64,000 bases of DNA from Amycolatopsis acidiphila (GCF_021391495.1 NZ_CP090063.1:3906001-3970000); one strand, 5' to 3'; positions 7,814 through 17,228 are shown, counted from the first letter of the stretch. Notes: generated from the sequence alone by a model not told the origin. Numbers and translations are program-made.

Positions 7814-8370
7814 GGCCGCATCACCTCCGCCAGCTGGGCGCGAGCGCGGAAGATCCGGCCGCGCACCGCCGTCGCCGAACTGTCCACCGCGTCCGCGATC
7901 TCCTCGTAGGACCGGCCGTGGACCTCCCGCAGCAGCCAGCACGCCCGTTGTTCCGGCGTCAGCGCCTGCACCGCCTCGGTGAGCGCTTCCAGTTGGGCGC
8001 TCACCTCCGCGGCACGCTCGGGGTTCGCGTCCCCGCGCGGGGTCTCGGTCGTGTCGGGATCGACGTCGGCGACCGGGCGCCGGGCCCGGATCGTGTTGAG
8101 GCAGCGGTTGGTCGTCGTCCGGTACAGCCAGCCGACGAACGCCGCGTCCTGCTGCAGCTGGCCCAGGCGGCGCCACACGGTCAGGAACACGTCCTGCACC
8201 ACGTCCTCCGCGTCGCCCCTGCTGCCGAGCATGCGAAACGCCAGCCGGTACATCGGCCCCTGGTACCTGCGCACCAGTTCCTCATAGGCACGCATGTCGC
8301 CGTCGCGCGCCCTGGCCACCAGGGTCGCGTCGTCCAGCGACGGCTGCGCCGTCTTGGCCACCGCGGTCAC
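7804..8370 (-). CDS. ECF RNA polymerase sigma factor
   Basis: 188-residue ECF sigma factor. Region 2 is AYEELVRRYQGPMYRLAFRM through GDAEDVVQDVFLTVWRRL, and region 4 is LTPEQRACWLLREVHGRSYE with the SSATAVRGRIFRARAQL recognition helix. GTG at 8370 is chosen because GGGGG lies just upstream and translation then begins near the family start. It is first in the envelope operon and overlaps the anti-sigma gene by ten bases. It probably directs transcription of the Asp23 genes and of itself; I could not identify its promoter motif in the 115 bases upstream. Confidence 0.9.
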   Translation of the reverse strand: MTAVAKTAQPSLDDATLVARARDGDMRAYEELVRRYQGPMYRLAFRMLGSRGDAEDVVQDVFLTVWRRLGQLQQDAAFVGWLYRTTTNRCLNTIRARRPVADVDPDTTETPRGDANPERAAEVSAQLEALTEAVQALTPEQRACWLLREVHGRSYEEIADAVDSSATAVRGRIFRARAQLAEVMRPWR

Positions 8371-8485
8371 TCGTACCCCCGCTCGTCCCTGCCCTCGGTA
8401 TGCAAGACACCTGCCGCGGCGCGATGTCACGCGCCGGCACGCGATGTATTCGGGCGAACACGCTCACCGTATTGGTCGCAGCGCG

Positions 8486-9337
8486 TCAGAGCGACTCGGC
8501 GAGGGCGAGCAGGGAGTCGGTGTGCGCCGACGGGCCTTCGCGGCGCAGCGGCCGGATCGCCAGCAGCACGGCGAGTGCCTGCGACCAGCGGCGCAACCGG
8601 ACCGGGTCGGCCGAGGGCAGCGCGGCCACCGCCTCGTCGAGCGCGCGGTCCGCACGCAGCACCCAGTCCACGGCGTCGAAGTCCGGGTCACCGACGCAGG
8701 GACGTGGGTCGATCACCACGACCCCGTCCGCGCCGGCGAGCACGTTGCCCGGATGCAGGTCACCGTGCAGCAGGGAGCGGGAGCCGCCCGCGGCGAGGTC
8801 GAGCGACGCGGCGCGGGCGGCCACCATCAGCCGTGGCTCGACGAATCCTTCGGCACTGCGGTCGGCCAGGTCGAACATGAACCGCACGCGCTCGGCGAGT
8901 GTCGGGAAGCCGTCGGGCACGGCGACGGCGTGCAGCTGCGGCAGCAACTCGTCGATCTCAGCCGCGGTCCAGCCTCGTTCGGTGAGCGGGGTGCCGGGCT
9001 CGATCCCGGCGAGCAGGACCGCGCCGGCGTCGAGGTCGGTGTCGAGGACGTCCACCACCCGGGGACAGTCCCGCCAGGCGAGCAGCGCGGCGGCCTCGGT
9101 CTCGGCGATATCGCGCTCCGGGGTCAGCTTGAGGACCACGAGCTCGCCACGTTCGGTGCGGCACAACAGGGTTCGCCCGGTGTTGCCCGCGACGGCGCGC
9201 TCGACCCGCACCCCCCACCGGCGGGCGAGCTTGGCCACCAGACCGGGCAGCTCGTCGCACCACTGCGCGACGCCGGGACCGAACCGGTCGGCCAGCCGGG
9301 CCCGCGCCGCGTCGTCGAGGTTCAGAACAGCGGCCAT
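8486..9337 (-). CDS. APH(6)-like aminoglycoside/hydroxyurea phosphotransferase family protein
   Basis: 283-residue protein-kinase-fold phosphotransferase. Key elements are a Lys at 70 in VVLKLT, the catalytic loop HGDLHPGN at 191-198 and the metal-binding IDPRP at 209-213, which together match the APH(6)/hydroxyurea kinase family (StrB-like). It could phosphorylate an aminoglycoside or an unknown small molecule; resistance is not proven by sequence. ATG 9337 overlaps the end of the SCO1664-family gene by 16 bases, so it belongs to that operon. Confidence 0.82.
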   Translation of the reverse strand: MAAVLNLDDAARARLADRFGPGVAQWCDELPGLVAKLARRWGVRVERAVAGNTGRTLLCRTERGELVVLKLTPERDIAETEAAALLAWRDCPRVVDVLDTDLDAGAVLLAGIEPGTPLTERGWTAAEIDELLPQLHAVAVPDGFPTLAERVRFMFDLADRSAEGFVEPRLMVAARAASLDLAAGGSRSLLHGDLHPGNVLAGADGVVVIDPRPCVGDPDFDAVDWVLRADRALDEAVAALPSADPVRLRRWSQALAVLLAIRPLRREGPSAHTDSLLALAESL

Positions 9338-10125
9338 GGGATGGCGCGCCAGTCGTCCCCCGGCTCCGGGAACACCCCGGCCGCGAGCAGCGCCTCGGCC
9401 CGGCCGGCGATCGCCTCGATCTCCAGGCCCGTCAGGTGGGCCGACAGCTCCTCGCCGAGCGCGCCGTAGATCTTCTCCGGCAGGGCACGCAGGTTCTCCA
9501 CCGCGTCCTCGGGCAGCGGGTCGCCGATCCAGCCCCACAGCACGGTCCGCAGCTTCGGCTCGGAGTGCAGGCAGATGCCGTGGTCCACGCCGTAGACACG
9601 GCCGTCGGTCCCGGCGAGTACGTGCCCGGCCTTGCGGTCGGTGTTGTTGGCGACGACGTCGAGCACCGCCAGGTCGCGGATGCCGGGGTGATCGGCGTGG
9701 GTGAGCACCGCCGGGTCGCCGAGCCGGTCGTGCGCGTGCAGCACGACCCGCCAGTCCGGCGGCACCTCGGCCGGGGCGCGCACGTCGATCAGCTCCTCGT
9801 CGGAGGTCTCGATCCACAGCTGCACCATGCCCTCGCCGAACGGGCCGTCCCGCAGCACCGTCGGCGGGATGCTGCCCAGCCCGGACGCGTCGGAGAGCAG
9901 GTACGTCGCGACCTCGCGGCCGGCGAGGGTGCCGTCCGGGAAGTCCCACAGCGGCCGTTCGCCCGAGATCGGCTTGTACACGGCGTTCGCGGACATCCCG
10001 TCCAGCTCGACCGAGCAGAACAGGGTGACGTTGGAGGCGTCCACCAAGCGGCCTTCGACCTCGAGCCGTCCATGGGCGACCAGGTGCTTCGCGGCGGGAT
10101 CGGTCGGGGTGAGGGATTCGGCCAC
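9322..10125 (-). CDS. SCO1664 family protein
   Basis: 267-residue protein of the actinobacterial SCO1664 family, which has a PI3/4-kinase-like fold. Visible hallmarks are YKPISGERPLWDFPDGTLAG near the N-terminus, DVVANNTDRKAGHVL and the VYGVDHGICL segment, which correspond to the kinase catalytic and metal-binding loops. Start GTG at 10125 is preceded by GAGGAA. It follows the DUF3090 gene after five bases; the pair is conserved across actinobacteria. The substrate is unknown. Confidence 0.85.
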   Translation of the reverse strand: MAESLTPTDPAAKHLVAHGRLEVEGRLVDASNVTLFCSVELDGMSANAVYKPISGERPLWDFPDGTLAGREVATYLLSDASGLGSIPPTVLRDGPFGEGMVQLWIETSDEELIDVRAPAEVPPDWRVVLHAHDRLGDPAVLTHADHPGIRDLAVLDVVANNTDRKAGHVLAGTDGRVYGVDHGICLHSEPKLRTVLWGWIGDPLPEDAVENLRALPEKIYGALGEELSAHLTGLEIEAIAGRAEALLAAGVFPEPGDDWRAIPWPLF

Positions 10126-10130
10126 GGACG

Positions 10131-10706
10131 TTATTCCTCGGCCAGATCGGTCTCGCGGCGGTAGCCGTTCTGCCGCGGGCAGATGTGGCCCGCCGGGTCG
10201 AGGGGCTCGCCGCACAGCGGGCACGGCTTGCGCCCGGCGTTGACCACCCGGTCGGCGCGCTCGGCGAAGGCGCGCGCCGCCGCGGGGCTGAGGAACACCC
10301 GCACCGCGTCCGGGCCCTCCTCGGTGTCGTCGAGCACCACCGTCTCGTCGACCTCGCCCTCGGTCATGGCGAGCAGCTCGACGACGACCGCCTTGCTCTC
10401 GGCATCCCAGCCCAGGCCCATCGTGCCGACGCGGAACTCCTCCTCGACGGGCACGTTCAGCGGGTCGACGTCGACCAGGTCGTCGGGGACCTCCTCGGGC
10501 ACGTCCGCCCCGAAGCGGTTGGCGACCTCTTCCAGCAGCGAGGCCAGGCGCTCGGCGAGCACCGCGACCTGCTGCTTCTCGATGGTCACGCTGATGGTGC
10601 GGACATCCTCGGACGCCTGCAGGTAGAAGATGCGGTCGCCAGGTTCCCCGACGGTCCCTGCGACGAACCGGTCGGGCTGGCGGAAGACGTGGATTACACG
10701 AGCCAT
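10131..10706 (-). CDS. DUF3090 family protein
   Basis: 191-residue protein of the DUF3090 family, usually found next to SCO1664 homologues. The start ATG 10706 gives the family N-terminus MARVIHVFRQPDRFVAGTVG. The body has FYLQASEDVRTISVTIEKQQ and a VFLSPAAARAFAERADRVVN helix. The C-terminus carries a zinc-ribbon-like Cys pattern (CPLCGEPLDPAGHICP). Cytoplasmic, function unknown. First gene of the three-gene operon running to the phosphotransferase. Confidence 0.88.
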   Translation of the reverse strand: MARVIHVFRQPDRFVAGTVGEPGDRIFYLQASEDVRTISVTIEKQQVAVLAERLASLLEEVANRFGADVPEEVPDDLVDVDPLNVPVEEEFRVGTMGLGWDAESKAVVVELLAMTEGEVDETVVLDDTEEGPDAVRVFLSPAAARAFAERADRVVNAGRKPCPLCGEPLDPAGHICPRQNGYRRETDLAEE

Positions 10707-10806
10707 GGCACCCTCGACCCTAAGCCACCGTTCCATGATCGGCATCCGCCGCCCCTGACTAATATCGAACATCACTTGCCCGCCGGGTCGGCGTGGCGGC
10801 GCCGGT

Positions 10807-10812
10807 TACAGT
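10807..10812 (+). promoter_or_regulatory. Candidate -10 element for a leaderless S9 peptidase mRNA
   Basis: TACAGT fits the TANNNT consensus and ends six bases before the GTG at 10819. No Shine-Dalgarno sequence is visible, so transcription may start at the start codon itself. No convincing -35 hexamer is seen. Confidence 0.4.
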
Positions 10813-10818
10813 GCAGCG

Positions 10819-12732
10819 GTGCCCCGAATCTCACCGTACGGAACCTGGACCTCGCCGATCAGCGCCGCGGACGTCGCGGCCGCGGGAGGCGGCGCGCAGT
10901 GGCTCGACGTGGTCGACGGCGAGGCGTGGTGGGCGGAGGCCAGACCCGCGGAGGGCGGGCGGCTCGCGCTGGTCCGGGCCGACGGCACGGAGATGTTGCC
11001 CGCACCGTGGAACGCGCGGAACCGGGTGCACGAGTACGGGGGCCGCCCCTGGCTGGTGATCGGCCGCTCGCTCTACTTCACGCACTGGGACGACCAGCGC
11101 GTGTACGTGCGGGATCTGGACAGCGGGGACGTTTCGCCGGTCACTCCGGAACCTGGGGTGCGCCAAGGGGTTCGCTACGGCGACCTGCGCCGGGGCACGA
11201 GTGGCGAGGTGTGGGCCGTCCGGGAGACGAGCACCGGACCGCGGCGCACCGACATCCGCCGCGACCTCGTCGCGTTCGCGCACAGCGAAATCCGGTCGCT
11301 GGCCGCGAGCCACCACTTCCTCACCGCGCCCCAGCTGTCGCCGGACGGACGGCACGCCGCGTGGCTCGGCTGGGACCACCCCGCGATGCCCTGGGACGAG
11401 ACGGAACTCTGCGTCGCCGAGGTGCGGCTCGACGGTTCCTTCGGCCCGCACCGGGTGCTCGCCGGAGGAGCGGGCGTGTCGGTGTGCCAGCTGGAGTGGG
11501 AGTCGCCGTCGGCGCTGCTCGCGCTGGCCGACCCCGAGGGCTGGTGGAACCTGCACCGGATCACCCTCGACGGCACGAGCACCGCGCTCGCGCCGGCCGG
11601 GAAGGAGCTCGGCGGCGCGTTGTGGAAGATCGGCTCCCGGTGGTTCACCCCGCTCGGCGAGGGCCGCTACGCCGTGCTGGACTCCGGGCGGCTCGCGGTG
11701 CTCGACGAGCACGCCCGCACCGTCACCGGGGTCGCGCCGGAGCTGACGGAGTGGGCGGCTGCGCTCGCCCCCTACGGCGACGGGGTCGCCGGGATCGCCT
11801 CGGGCCCGGACCGGGAAAGCGCTGTCGTGCGCGTGGACTTCGCCTCGGGTGAGGTGACGCCGGTCGTCACGAGCGCCGAGGTGCCCCCGGCCGCGTACCT
11901 GCCGGTGCCGCAGGAGCGGGTCTTTCCCGGCCCGGACGGGGAGCGCATCCACGCCTACCTGTACCCGCCCGCCAACGCCGACTTCGCCGGGCCCGACGGG
12001 GAGCTGCCGCCCTACGTGGTGCACGTCCACGGCGGCCCCACCGGCCGCAACTACCCCACCCTCGACATGGACTTCGCGTACTTCACCAGCCGCGGCATCG
12101 GTGTCGTGGCCGTCAACTACGGCGGCTCCACCGGGTACGGGCGCGCGTACCGGGAGCGGCTGCGCGAGGAGTGGGGCGTGGTGGACGTGCGCGACTGCGT
12201 GGTGGTGGCGCGCGCGCTCGTGGCCGAGGGTCTCGCCGATCCGGCGCGCCTGGCGATCCGCGGCGGCAGCGCGGGCGGGTTCACCTCCGCGGCCGCGATG
12301 ACCATGGACCGCACCTTCGGCGCGGGCACGGTGAAGTACCCGATCCTGGACCTGGCCGGCTGGACCGGTGAGGGCGGCGAGACGCACGACTTCGAGTCCC
12401 GCTACCTCGACGGCCTGATCGGGCCGATGCCGCGCGCCCGGGAACGCTACGTCGAGCGCTCGCCGCTCACGCACGCGCACGCCCTCGCCGGGCCGGTGCT
12501 GTTCCTGCAGGGCCTCGACGACCAGATCTGCCCGCCGGACCAGGCCGATCGGTTCGTGAAGTCGTTGCGCGGCAAGGGAATCCCGTACGCGTACCTGACC
12601 TTCGACGGCGAGCAGCACGGGTTCCGCAAGGCGGCGACGATGATCACCGCGCTGGAGGCCGAGCTGTCCTTCTACGGCCAGGTCTTCGGCTTCGACACCC
12701 CCGGGGTGCCGAAGCTGGAGCTACAGCGGTGA
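10819..12732 (+). CDS. S9 family prolyl oligopeptidase-type serine peptidase
   Basis: 637-residue S9 peptidase (acylaminoacyl or dipeptidyl peptidase type). The first 370 residues have beta-propeller character; the C-terminal alpha/beta hydrolase domain holds the catalytic triad: Ser484 in GGSAGG, an Asp at 567/568 in LQGLDDQICP and His600 in GEQHGF. The oxyanion region VHVHGGPTG is present. No signal peptide is seen, so it is probably cytoplasmic and trims peptides. The GTG start has a -10-like TACAGT six bases upstream and no ribosome site, suggesting leaderless translation. Its stop overlaps the LD-carboxypeptidase start (GTGA). Confidence 0.92.
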   Translation: MPRISPYGTWTSPISAADVAAAGGGAQWLDVVDGEAWWAEARPAEGGRLALVRADGTEMLPAPWNARNRVHEYGGRPWLVIGRSLYFTHWDDQRVYVRDLDSGDVSPVTPEPGVRQGVRYGDLRRGTSGEVWAVRETSTGPRRTDIRRDLVAFAHSEIRSLAASHHFLTAPQLSPDGRHAAWLGWDHPAMPWDETELCVAEVRLDGSFGPHRVLAGGAGVSVCQLEWESPSALLALADPEGWWNLHRITLDGTSTALAPAGKELGGALWKIGSRWFTPLGEGRYAVLDSGRLAVLDEHARTVTGVAPELTEWAAALAPYGDGVAGIASGPDRESAVVRVDFASGEVTPVVTSAEVPPAAYLPVPQERVFPGPDGERIHAYLYPPANADFAGPDGELPPYVVHVHGGPTGRNYPTLDMDFAYFTSRGIGVVAVNYGGSTGYGRAYRERLREEWGVVDVRDCVVVARALVAEGLADPARLAIRGGSAGGFTSAAAMTMDRTFGAGTVKYPILDLAGWTGEGGETHDFESRYLDGLIGPMPRARERYVERSPLTHAHALAGPVLFLQGLDDQICPPDQADRFVKSLRGKGIPYAYLTFDGEQHGFRKAATMITALEAELSFYGQVFGFDTPGVPKLELQR

Positions 12733-13601
12733 ACGCCGGGGACACCGTCGCCCTCGTCACCCCCGCCGGGCCGGTCGCGCCGGAGCTGCTCGACCGGGCG
12801 ACCGCGGCGCTGGAGGGCTGGGGCCTGACGGTCAAACGGTTCGCGACGGCCGGGAACCGGCACCCGGCCTTCCGCTACCTCGCCGACACCGACGAGCAGC
12901 GCGCCGCGGACTTCCAGACCGCGTGGCTCGATCCCGCGGTGTCCGCGGTGATCTCCGCCCGCGGCGGCTACGGGACCCAGCGGATGCTCGACCTGCTGGA
13001 CTGGGACGCCCTGCGCGCCGCGGGGCCGAAGCTGTTCACCGGCTCCAGCGACGTCACCGCACTGCACCAGGCCATCGCGGCGCACCTGGGGTGGGCGACG
13101 GTGTTCTCGCCCATGCCCGGCGGCACGCTGTGGGACGACGTGTCCGCGGCGCACCTGCACCGCGTGCTGTTCGACCCCGGCTCGCCGGTGGTCGTCCGCG
13201 CGCCGGAGGCGCTGGTGCCGGGCTCTGCCGAGGGCGTCACCACCGGCGGGAACCTCAGCCTCCTCGCGTCGAGCGTCGGCACCCCCGAGCACCGTCCGGT
13301 CGAGCTCGCGATCGCGATCCTCGAGGACGTGACCGAGCACGCCTACCGCCTCGACCGGATGCTGACCCAGCTGCTGCGCAGCGGCTGGTTCGCCCGCGTC
13401 ACCGGCATCGTGCTCGGCTCCTGGACCGGCTGTGGCAACCTGGAGGTCGTGCGGTCGGTGATGCTGGACCGGCTCGCGCCGCTCGGCGTGCCGATCCTGT
13501 GGGAGGCCGGGTTCGGGCACCTGCCCGGCTCGGTCACGATCCCGCTCGGCGTGCCGGCGACCATCGACGGCCTCACGATGACCTGCGCCCATGGAGGCTG
13601 A
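12729..13601 (+). CDS. S66 family LD-carboxypeptidase
   Basis: 290-residue muramoyl-tetrapeptide LD-carboxypeptidase of family S66, which trims the terminal D-Ala of murein tetrapeptides during peptidoglycan recycling. The N-terminal VALVTPAGPV strand, SARGGYGTQRMLDLLDW, the nucleophile Ser107 in TGSSDVTALH, and the C-terminal GGNLSLLASSVGTP and ILEDVTEHAYRLDRML segments that supply the Glu/His pair are all present. There is no signal peptide, as for cytoplasmic LdcA. It is coupled to the upstream S9 peptidase and overlaps the downstream F420 gene by 11 bases, forming a three-gene operon. Confidence 0.92.
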   Translation: MNAGDTVALVTPAGPVAPELLDRATAALEGWGLTVKRFATAGNRHPAFRYLADTDEQRAADFQTAWLDPAVSAVISARGGYGTQRMLDLLDWDALRAAGPKLFTGSSDVTALHQAIAAHLGWATVFSPMPGGTLWDDVSAAHLHRVLFDPGSPVVVRAPEALVPGSAEGVTTGGNLSLLASSVGTPEHRPVELAIAILEDVTEHAYRLDRMLTQLLRSGWFARVTGIVLGSWTGCGNLEVVRSVMLDRLAPLGVPILWEAGFGHLPGSVTIPLGVPATIDGLTMTCAHGG

Positions 13602-13986
13602 GGCCCGCTTCGCCGCCGCCCGGGTCGCGCGGCTCGCCACCGCGGACGCGGCCGGCGTGCCGCACCTGGTGCCGGTGACCTTCGCGCTCGACGACGGCGC
13701 GATCGTGTTCGCGGTCGACCACAAACCCAAGCGCAGCACCGACCTGCGGCGGCTGCGCAACATCGCGGCCAACCCGGCGGTCAGCTTTCTCGCCGACGGC
13801 TACGACGAGGACTGGTCACGACTGTGGTGGGTCCGCGCGGACGGCACCGCGCGCGTCCTCGGCTCCGACCCCGCCGCCATCGAGGCGCTGCGGGCGAAGT
13901 ACCCGCAGTACCGCGAGCGCCCGCCGGAAGGCCCGGTGGTGCGCACGGAGGTCACCGCGTGGCGCGGTTGGTCCGCGTCAGCTTGA
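13591..13986 (+). CDS. PPOX-class F420-dependent oxidoreductase (TIGR03668 type)
   Basis: 131-residue split-barrel flavin/deazaflavin-binding protein. FAAARVARLATADAAGVPHL is the N-terminal family pattern, VDHKPKRSTDLRRLRNI binds the cofactor phosphate, and WWVRADGTARVL lies in the dimer core. Members of this group use coenzyme F420 for reductions of unknown substrates. Third gene of the peptidase operon. Its 3' end overlaps the convergent mptB gene by nine bases. Confidence 0.88.
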   Translation: MEAEARFAAARVARLATADAAGVPHLVPVTFALDDGAIVFAVDHKPKRSTDLRRLRNIAANPAVSFLADGYDEDWSRLWWVRADGTARVLGSDPAAIEALRAKYPQYRERPPEGPVVRTEVTAWRGWSASA

Positions 13987-15576
13987 CGGGACCTGGCCGC
14001 CCTCGGACACCGGCGCGGCCGGCTGAGCCGTCTGCCGGCGCCAGGCGCCGATCAGGCCCAGCGGGTCCGGGCGCAGCAGCGACGCGGCGGCGTACACGCC
14101 GAACGCGATCGTCAGCGCGACGAACCACCAGTCGTAGAGCGCCTGCTCGCCCGTCGGGTAGTAGGCCATCACCAGGAACACCGCCACCCCGACGACGATC
14201 GCCAGGTGCCTGCGGCGCCACGGGAACGCGGCCGCCACGACGAAGCCCCAGGTCAGGTACCAGGGCAGCGTCGGCGGGGCGAGGATCGCGGTGGCCAGCA
14301 GCGTCATCGACATCCGGAAGACGGCCTCGTTGCCGCCGAAGCGCGCCTTCCACCACTGCCGGACCCCGAACACACCGAGCGTCAGCACCGCGAGCGCGCG
14401 GGCCACCGTGACGAACGGCGACTCCGGCACGTTGATCACCAGGTGCACCAGGGTATAGAAGAGCTGGCCGACACCCGTCGGGAAGTTCACCCAGTTGGTG
14501 ACCAGCGTCGGCGCCTGCAGGCCGGCGACCCAGCCGAGGTTGAACGACCCGAGCGAGACCCAGGTGCCGAGGACGAACACGACCGCGAAGATGCCGACCG
14601 AGATCGCCCCCGCCTTGAGGAAGTTGCGCAGCCGGCTGTCGCCGGGCAGGTGGTTGGCCCACACCCAGACCAGGAACGGCAGCGCGACCGCCGCGGTCGG
14701 CTTGATCAGCATGCCGAGCGTGACCAGCGCGATCGCGAGCGCGTGCTTGCGCTCCAGCGCGGCGAGCACGCCGACGGTGAGGAAGCCCAGCATCAGCAGG
14801 TCGTTGTGCGGGCCGCCGACGAGGTGGATCACGGTCATCGGGCTGGCCACCGCGAGCCACAGCGTGATCGGCAGCTTGCCGCCGAGGTGGCGCACCAGCC
14901 GCGGCAGCGCCCAGACCATCGCGCCGAGGCCCACCAGCAGCACCAGCCGCGTGACGATCACCCCGGCGATCACGTTGTCACCGGTCAGCGCGACGACGCC
15001 CTTGGCGACCAGCAGGAACAGCGGCCCGTAGGGCGCGGGGGTGGTCTGCCACACCGGGTGCACGTTCTGCACGACGTCGGGCAGGATCTCCAGCTCGGCC
15101 GGGCCGTGCGCGTACGGGTCGAGCCCGTGCAGCAGCTGCGCGCCCTGGCCGAGGTAGGAGAACACGTCGCGGGTGAACAGCGGCGGCGAGATGATCAGCG
15201 GGCCCATCCAGCAGGCCGCGGCGATCAGGATCGGCCTGCTGCCGATCCGCCCGGCGAGCATGTAGCGGCCCAGCCGCACCCACGCCCACACCACGAGCCC
15301 GAACCCGGCGTAGAGCACGGCGTTGGCGAGCATCCGGCCGTGGCCGTAGCGCACCCAGGACAGCGGGCCCGTGCCGATCACGGGGTCGCGGATCAGGATG
15401 CCGCCCGCGCCGAGCGCGCCGAGCAGCAGCAGGACACTGCCGATGGTCCCCATCGAGATGGTCCGATAGGGGAAGCGGGAAGGCACGCGGACTACCACCG
15501 GGTGCGCCCCGGCGGGCGCCCCGGCGTCCTGGCCCAGCGAGGGGACGTCCGGCGCGGGATCAGTAGTGGTCGCCAT
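13978..15576 (-). CDS. mptB: Polyprenol-phosphomannose-dependent alpha-1,6-mannosyltransferase
   Basis: 532-residue GT-C glycosyltransferase of the MptB type, which builds the alpha-1,6-mannan core of lipomannan and lipoarabinomannan outside the membrane from decaprenyl-phosphate mannose. At least ten hydrophobic segments are visible. The first loop carries the acidic, Tyr-rich region FTRDVFSYLGQGAQLLHGLD with DPYAHGPAEL following, typical of the family. A proline-rich N-terminal tail of about 40 residues precedes the first helix. ATG 15576 is used. It supports a wall with lipomannan-like lipoglycans, as in Pseudonocardiaceae. Confidence 0.87.
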   Translation of the reverse strand: MATTTDPAPDVPSLGQDAGAPAGAHPVVVRVPSRFPYRTISMGTIGSVLLLLGALGAGGILIRDPVIGTGPLSWVRYGHGRMLANAVLYAGFGLVVWAWVRLGRYMLAGRIGSRPILIAAACWMGPLIISPPLFTRDVFSYLGQGAQLLHGLDPYAHGPAELEILPDVVQNVHPVWQTTPAPYGPLFLLVAKGVVALTGDNVIAGVIVTRLVLLVGLGAMVWALPRLVRHLGGKLPITLWLAVASPMTVIHLVGGPHNDLLMLGFLTVGVLAALERKHALAIALVTLGMLIKPTAAVALPFLVWVWANHLPGDSRLRNFLKAGAISVGIFAVVFVLGTWVSLGSFNLGWVAGLQAPTLVTNWVNFPTGVGQLFYTLVHLVINVPESPFVTVARALAVLTLGVFGVRQWWKARFGGNEAVFRMSMTLLATAILAPPTLPWYLTWGFVVAAAFPWRRRHLAIVVGVAVFLVMAYYPTGEQALYDWWFVALTIAFGVYAAASLLRPDPLGLIGAWRRQTAQPAAPVSEGGQVPSS

Positions 15577-15590
15577 TTCGTCTTGGGAGA

Positions 15591-17228
15591 TTACACACCG
15601 CGCCGGGACGGATTCGCGGCGGCGGCGGATTGCACGCCGCCGGGCAGTGCCGCCAGCAGTGACCGCGTGTAGTCGTGGCGGGGTTCGAGCAGCACCTCCT
15701 CGACGGAGCCCACCTCGACCAGCTCGCCGCGGTACATCACCGCGACCCGGTCGGCGATGTTCCACGCCAGCCCGAGGTCGTGCGTGATGACCAGGCCGGC
15801 GAGGCCGAGCTCGCGGCGCAGCCGCAGCAGCAGCCCCAGGATCTCCCCGCGCACCGACGCGTCGAGCGAGGCGACCGGTTCGTCCGCCACGAGCACGCTG
15901 GGGCGCAGCGCGAGCGCCCCGGCGATGACCACGCGCTGGCGCTGGCCGCCGGACAGCTCATGCGGCAGCCGGGACAGGAACTGCTCCGCCGGGCGCAGTT
16001 CCGCGGCCTCCAGCGCCTCGGTGACGAGCTGCCGCTCGTCGCCGGGCAGGCCGTGGATGCGCGGCCCCTCGGCGACCGCCTCGTACACCGTGTGCCGCGG
16101 GTTGAGCGCGCTCGTCGGGTCCTGCAGCACCAGCTGCACCTGGCGGCGGTAGGCCTTGAGACCGCGTGCCGTCGGCGGCGTGCCCTCGAACAGGATTTCG
16201 CCCGAGGTCGGCTTCTGCAGGCCCAGCAGCGTGCGGGCCAGCGTCGTCTTGCCCGAACCGGACTGGCCGACCAGCGCGACGATCTCGTTGCGGTGCACCC
16301 GCAGGTCCACGCCCGCGACCGCGTCGATGTCGCCGAAGGAGACCCGCAGGTTCCGGGCTTCGAGCAGGACTTCGCGTTCGGGTGGGGTCTCGGGCTCCGG
16401 CGGCAGCGGTGTGCTCGTCGCCGGGGCGAAGCGGGACGTCGGGTCCCCGACCGTGGGGAACGCCGCGGCGAGCGCGCGGGTGTGCGCGTGCTTCGGGGCG
16501 GCCATCAACTCCTTGCCCGGGCCCTGCTCGACCACCTCGCCCTGGTACATCACGGCGATGCGGGCGCAGGTCGCGGCGAGCACGGACAGGTCGTGGCTGA
16601 TCATCACCAGGCCAAGGCGCTGCTCGGCGACCAGGCGGCTCATCAGCTCGAGCACCTGCGCCTGCACGATGACGTCCAGCGCCGTGGTCGGCTCGTCGGC
16701 GATGATCAGGTGCGGCCGGCAGGCCAGCGCCATCGCGATCATCACCCGCTGCTTCTGCCCGCCCGAGAGCTCGTGCGGGTACGCCCCCGACCGCGACACC
16801 GGCAGGTCCACCTGCTCGAGCAGTTCCGCGACCCGCGCGTTGACCTCGGCGTCGGTCGGCGGCTTCGGCGCGTGCAGCCGGATCGGCTCGGCGATCTGCG
16901 CGCCGACGCGGCGGACGGGGTTGAGCGCGTGCATCGCGCCCTGGAACACGATCGACGCCTCCGCCCAGCGCACGGCGCGCAGCCGGCCCCAGCGCATGGT
17001 CGCGACGTCCTCGCCGTCGAGCAGGATCTCCCCGCTGACCCTGGCCGACTTCGGCAGCAGCCGCAGCACGCTCATCGCGACCGTCGACTTGCCCGAGCCG
17101 GACTCCCCCGCGATCCCGAGGGTGTCGCCGGGCTCCAGCCGCAGGTTCACGTCGCGGACGGCCTCGACCTCGCCGCCGCCGGTGCGGTAGGTGACGCCGA
17201 GGTTCTTCAGCTCCAGCAGGGGACTCAC
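15591..17228 (-). CDS. Peptide ABC transporter, fused tandem ATP-binding protein (DppD-DppF type)
   Basis: 545-residue protein with two complete ABC ATPase domains. The first has GESGSGKST, LSGGQKQRVMIAMAL and IIADEPTTALD; the second has GQSGSGKTT, LSGGQRQRVVIAGAL and LVADEPVASLD. They are joined by a Pro/Glu-rich linker (ATSTPLPPEPETPPEREV) and the second ends with an oligopeptide-type C-terminal extension. It powers import by the permeases upstream. GTG 17228 overlaps the permease stop (GTGA). Last gene of the four-gene operon. Substrate class (peptides, nickel or other) cannot be read from sequence. Confidence 0.93.
   Translation of the reverse strand: MSPLLELKNLGVTYRTGGGEVEAVRDVNLRLEPGDTLGIAGESGSGKSTVAMSVLRLLPKSARVSGEILLDGEDVATMRWGRLRAVRWAEASIVFQGAMHALNPVRRVGAQIAEPIRLHAPKPPTDAEVNARVAELLEQVDLPVSRSGAYPHELSGGQKQRVMIAMALACRPHLIIADEPTTALDVIVQAQVLELMSRLVAEQRLGLVMISHDLSVLAATCARIAVMYQGEVVEQGPGKELMAAPKHAHTRALAAAFPTVGDPTSRFAPATSTPLPPEPETPPEREVLLEARNLRVSFGDIDAVAGVDLRVHRNEIVALVGQSGSGKTTLARTLLGLQKPTSGEILFEGTPPTARGLKAYRRQVQLVLQDPTSALNPRHTVYEAVAEGPRIHGLPGDERQLVTEALEAAELRPAEQFLSRLPHELSGGQRQRVVIAGALALRPSVLVADEPVASLDASVRGEILGLLLRLRRELGLAGLVITHDLGLAWNIADRVAVMYRGELVEVGSVEEVLLEPRHDYTRSLLAALPGGVQSAAAANPSRRGV

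Noticed and set aside
10831..12618. Long open frame (595 codons) opposite the S9 peptidase
   Set aside because: Composition is Arg/Ala/Gly/Val-rich with no recognisable family, and the sense strand holds an intact peptidase with its triad; a GC-rich shadow frame.
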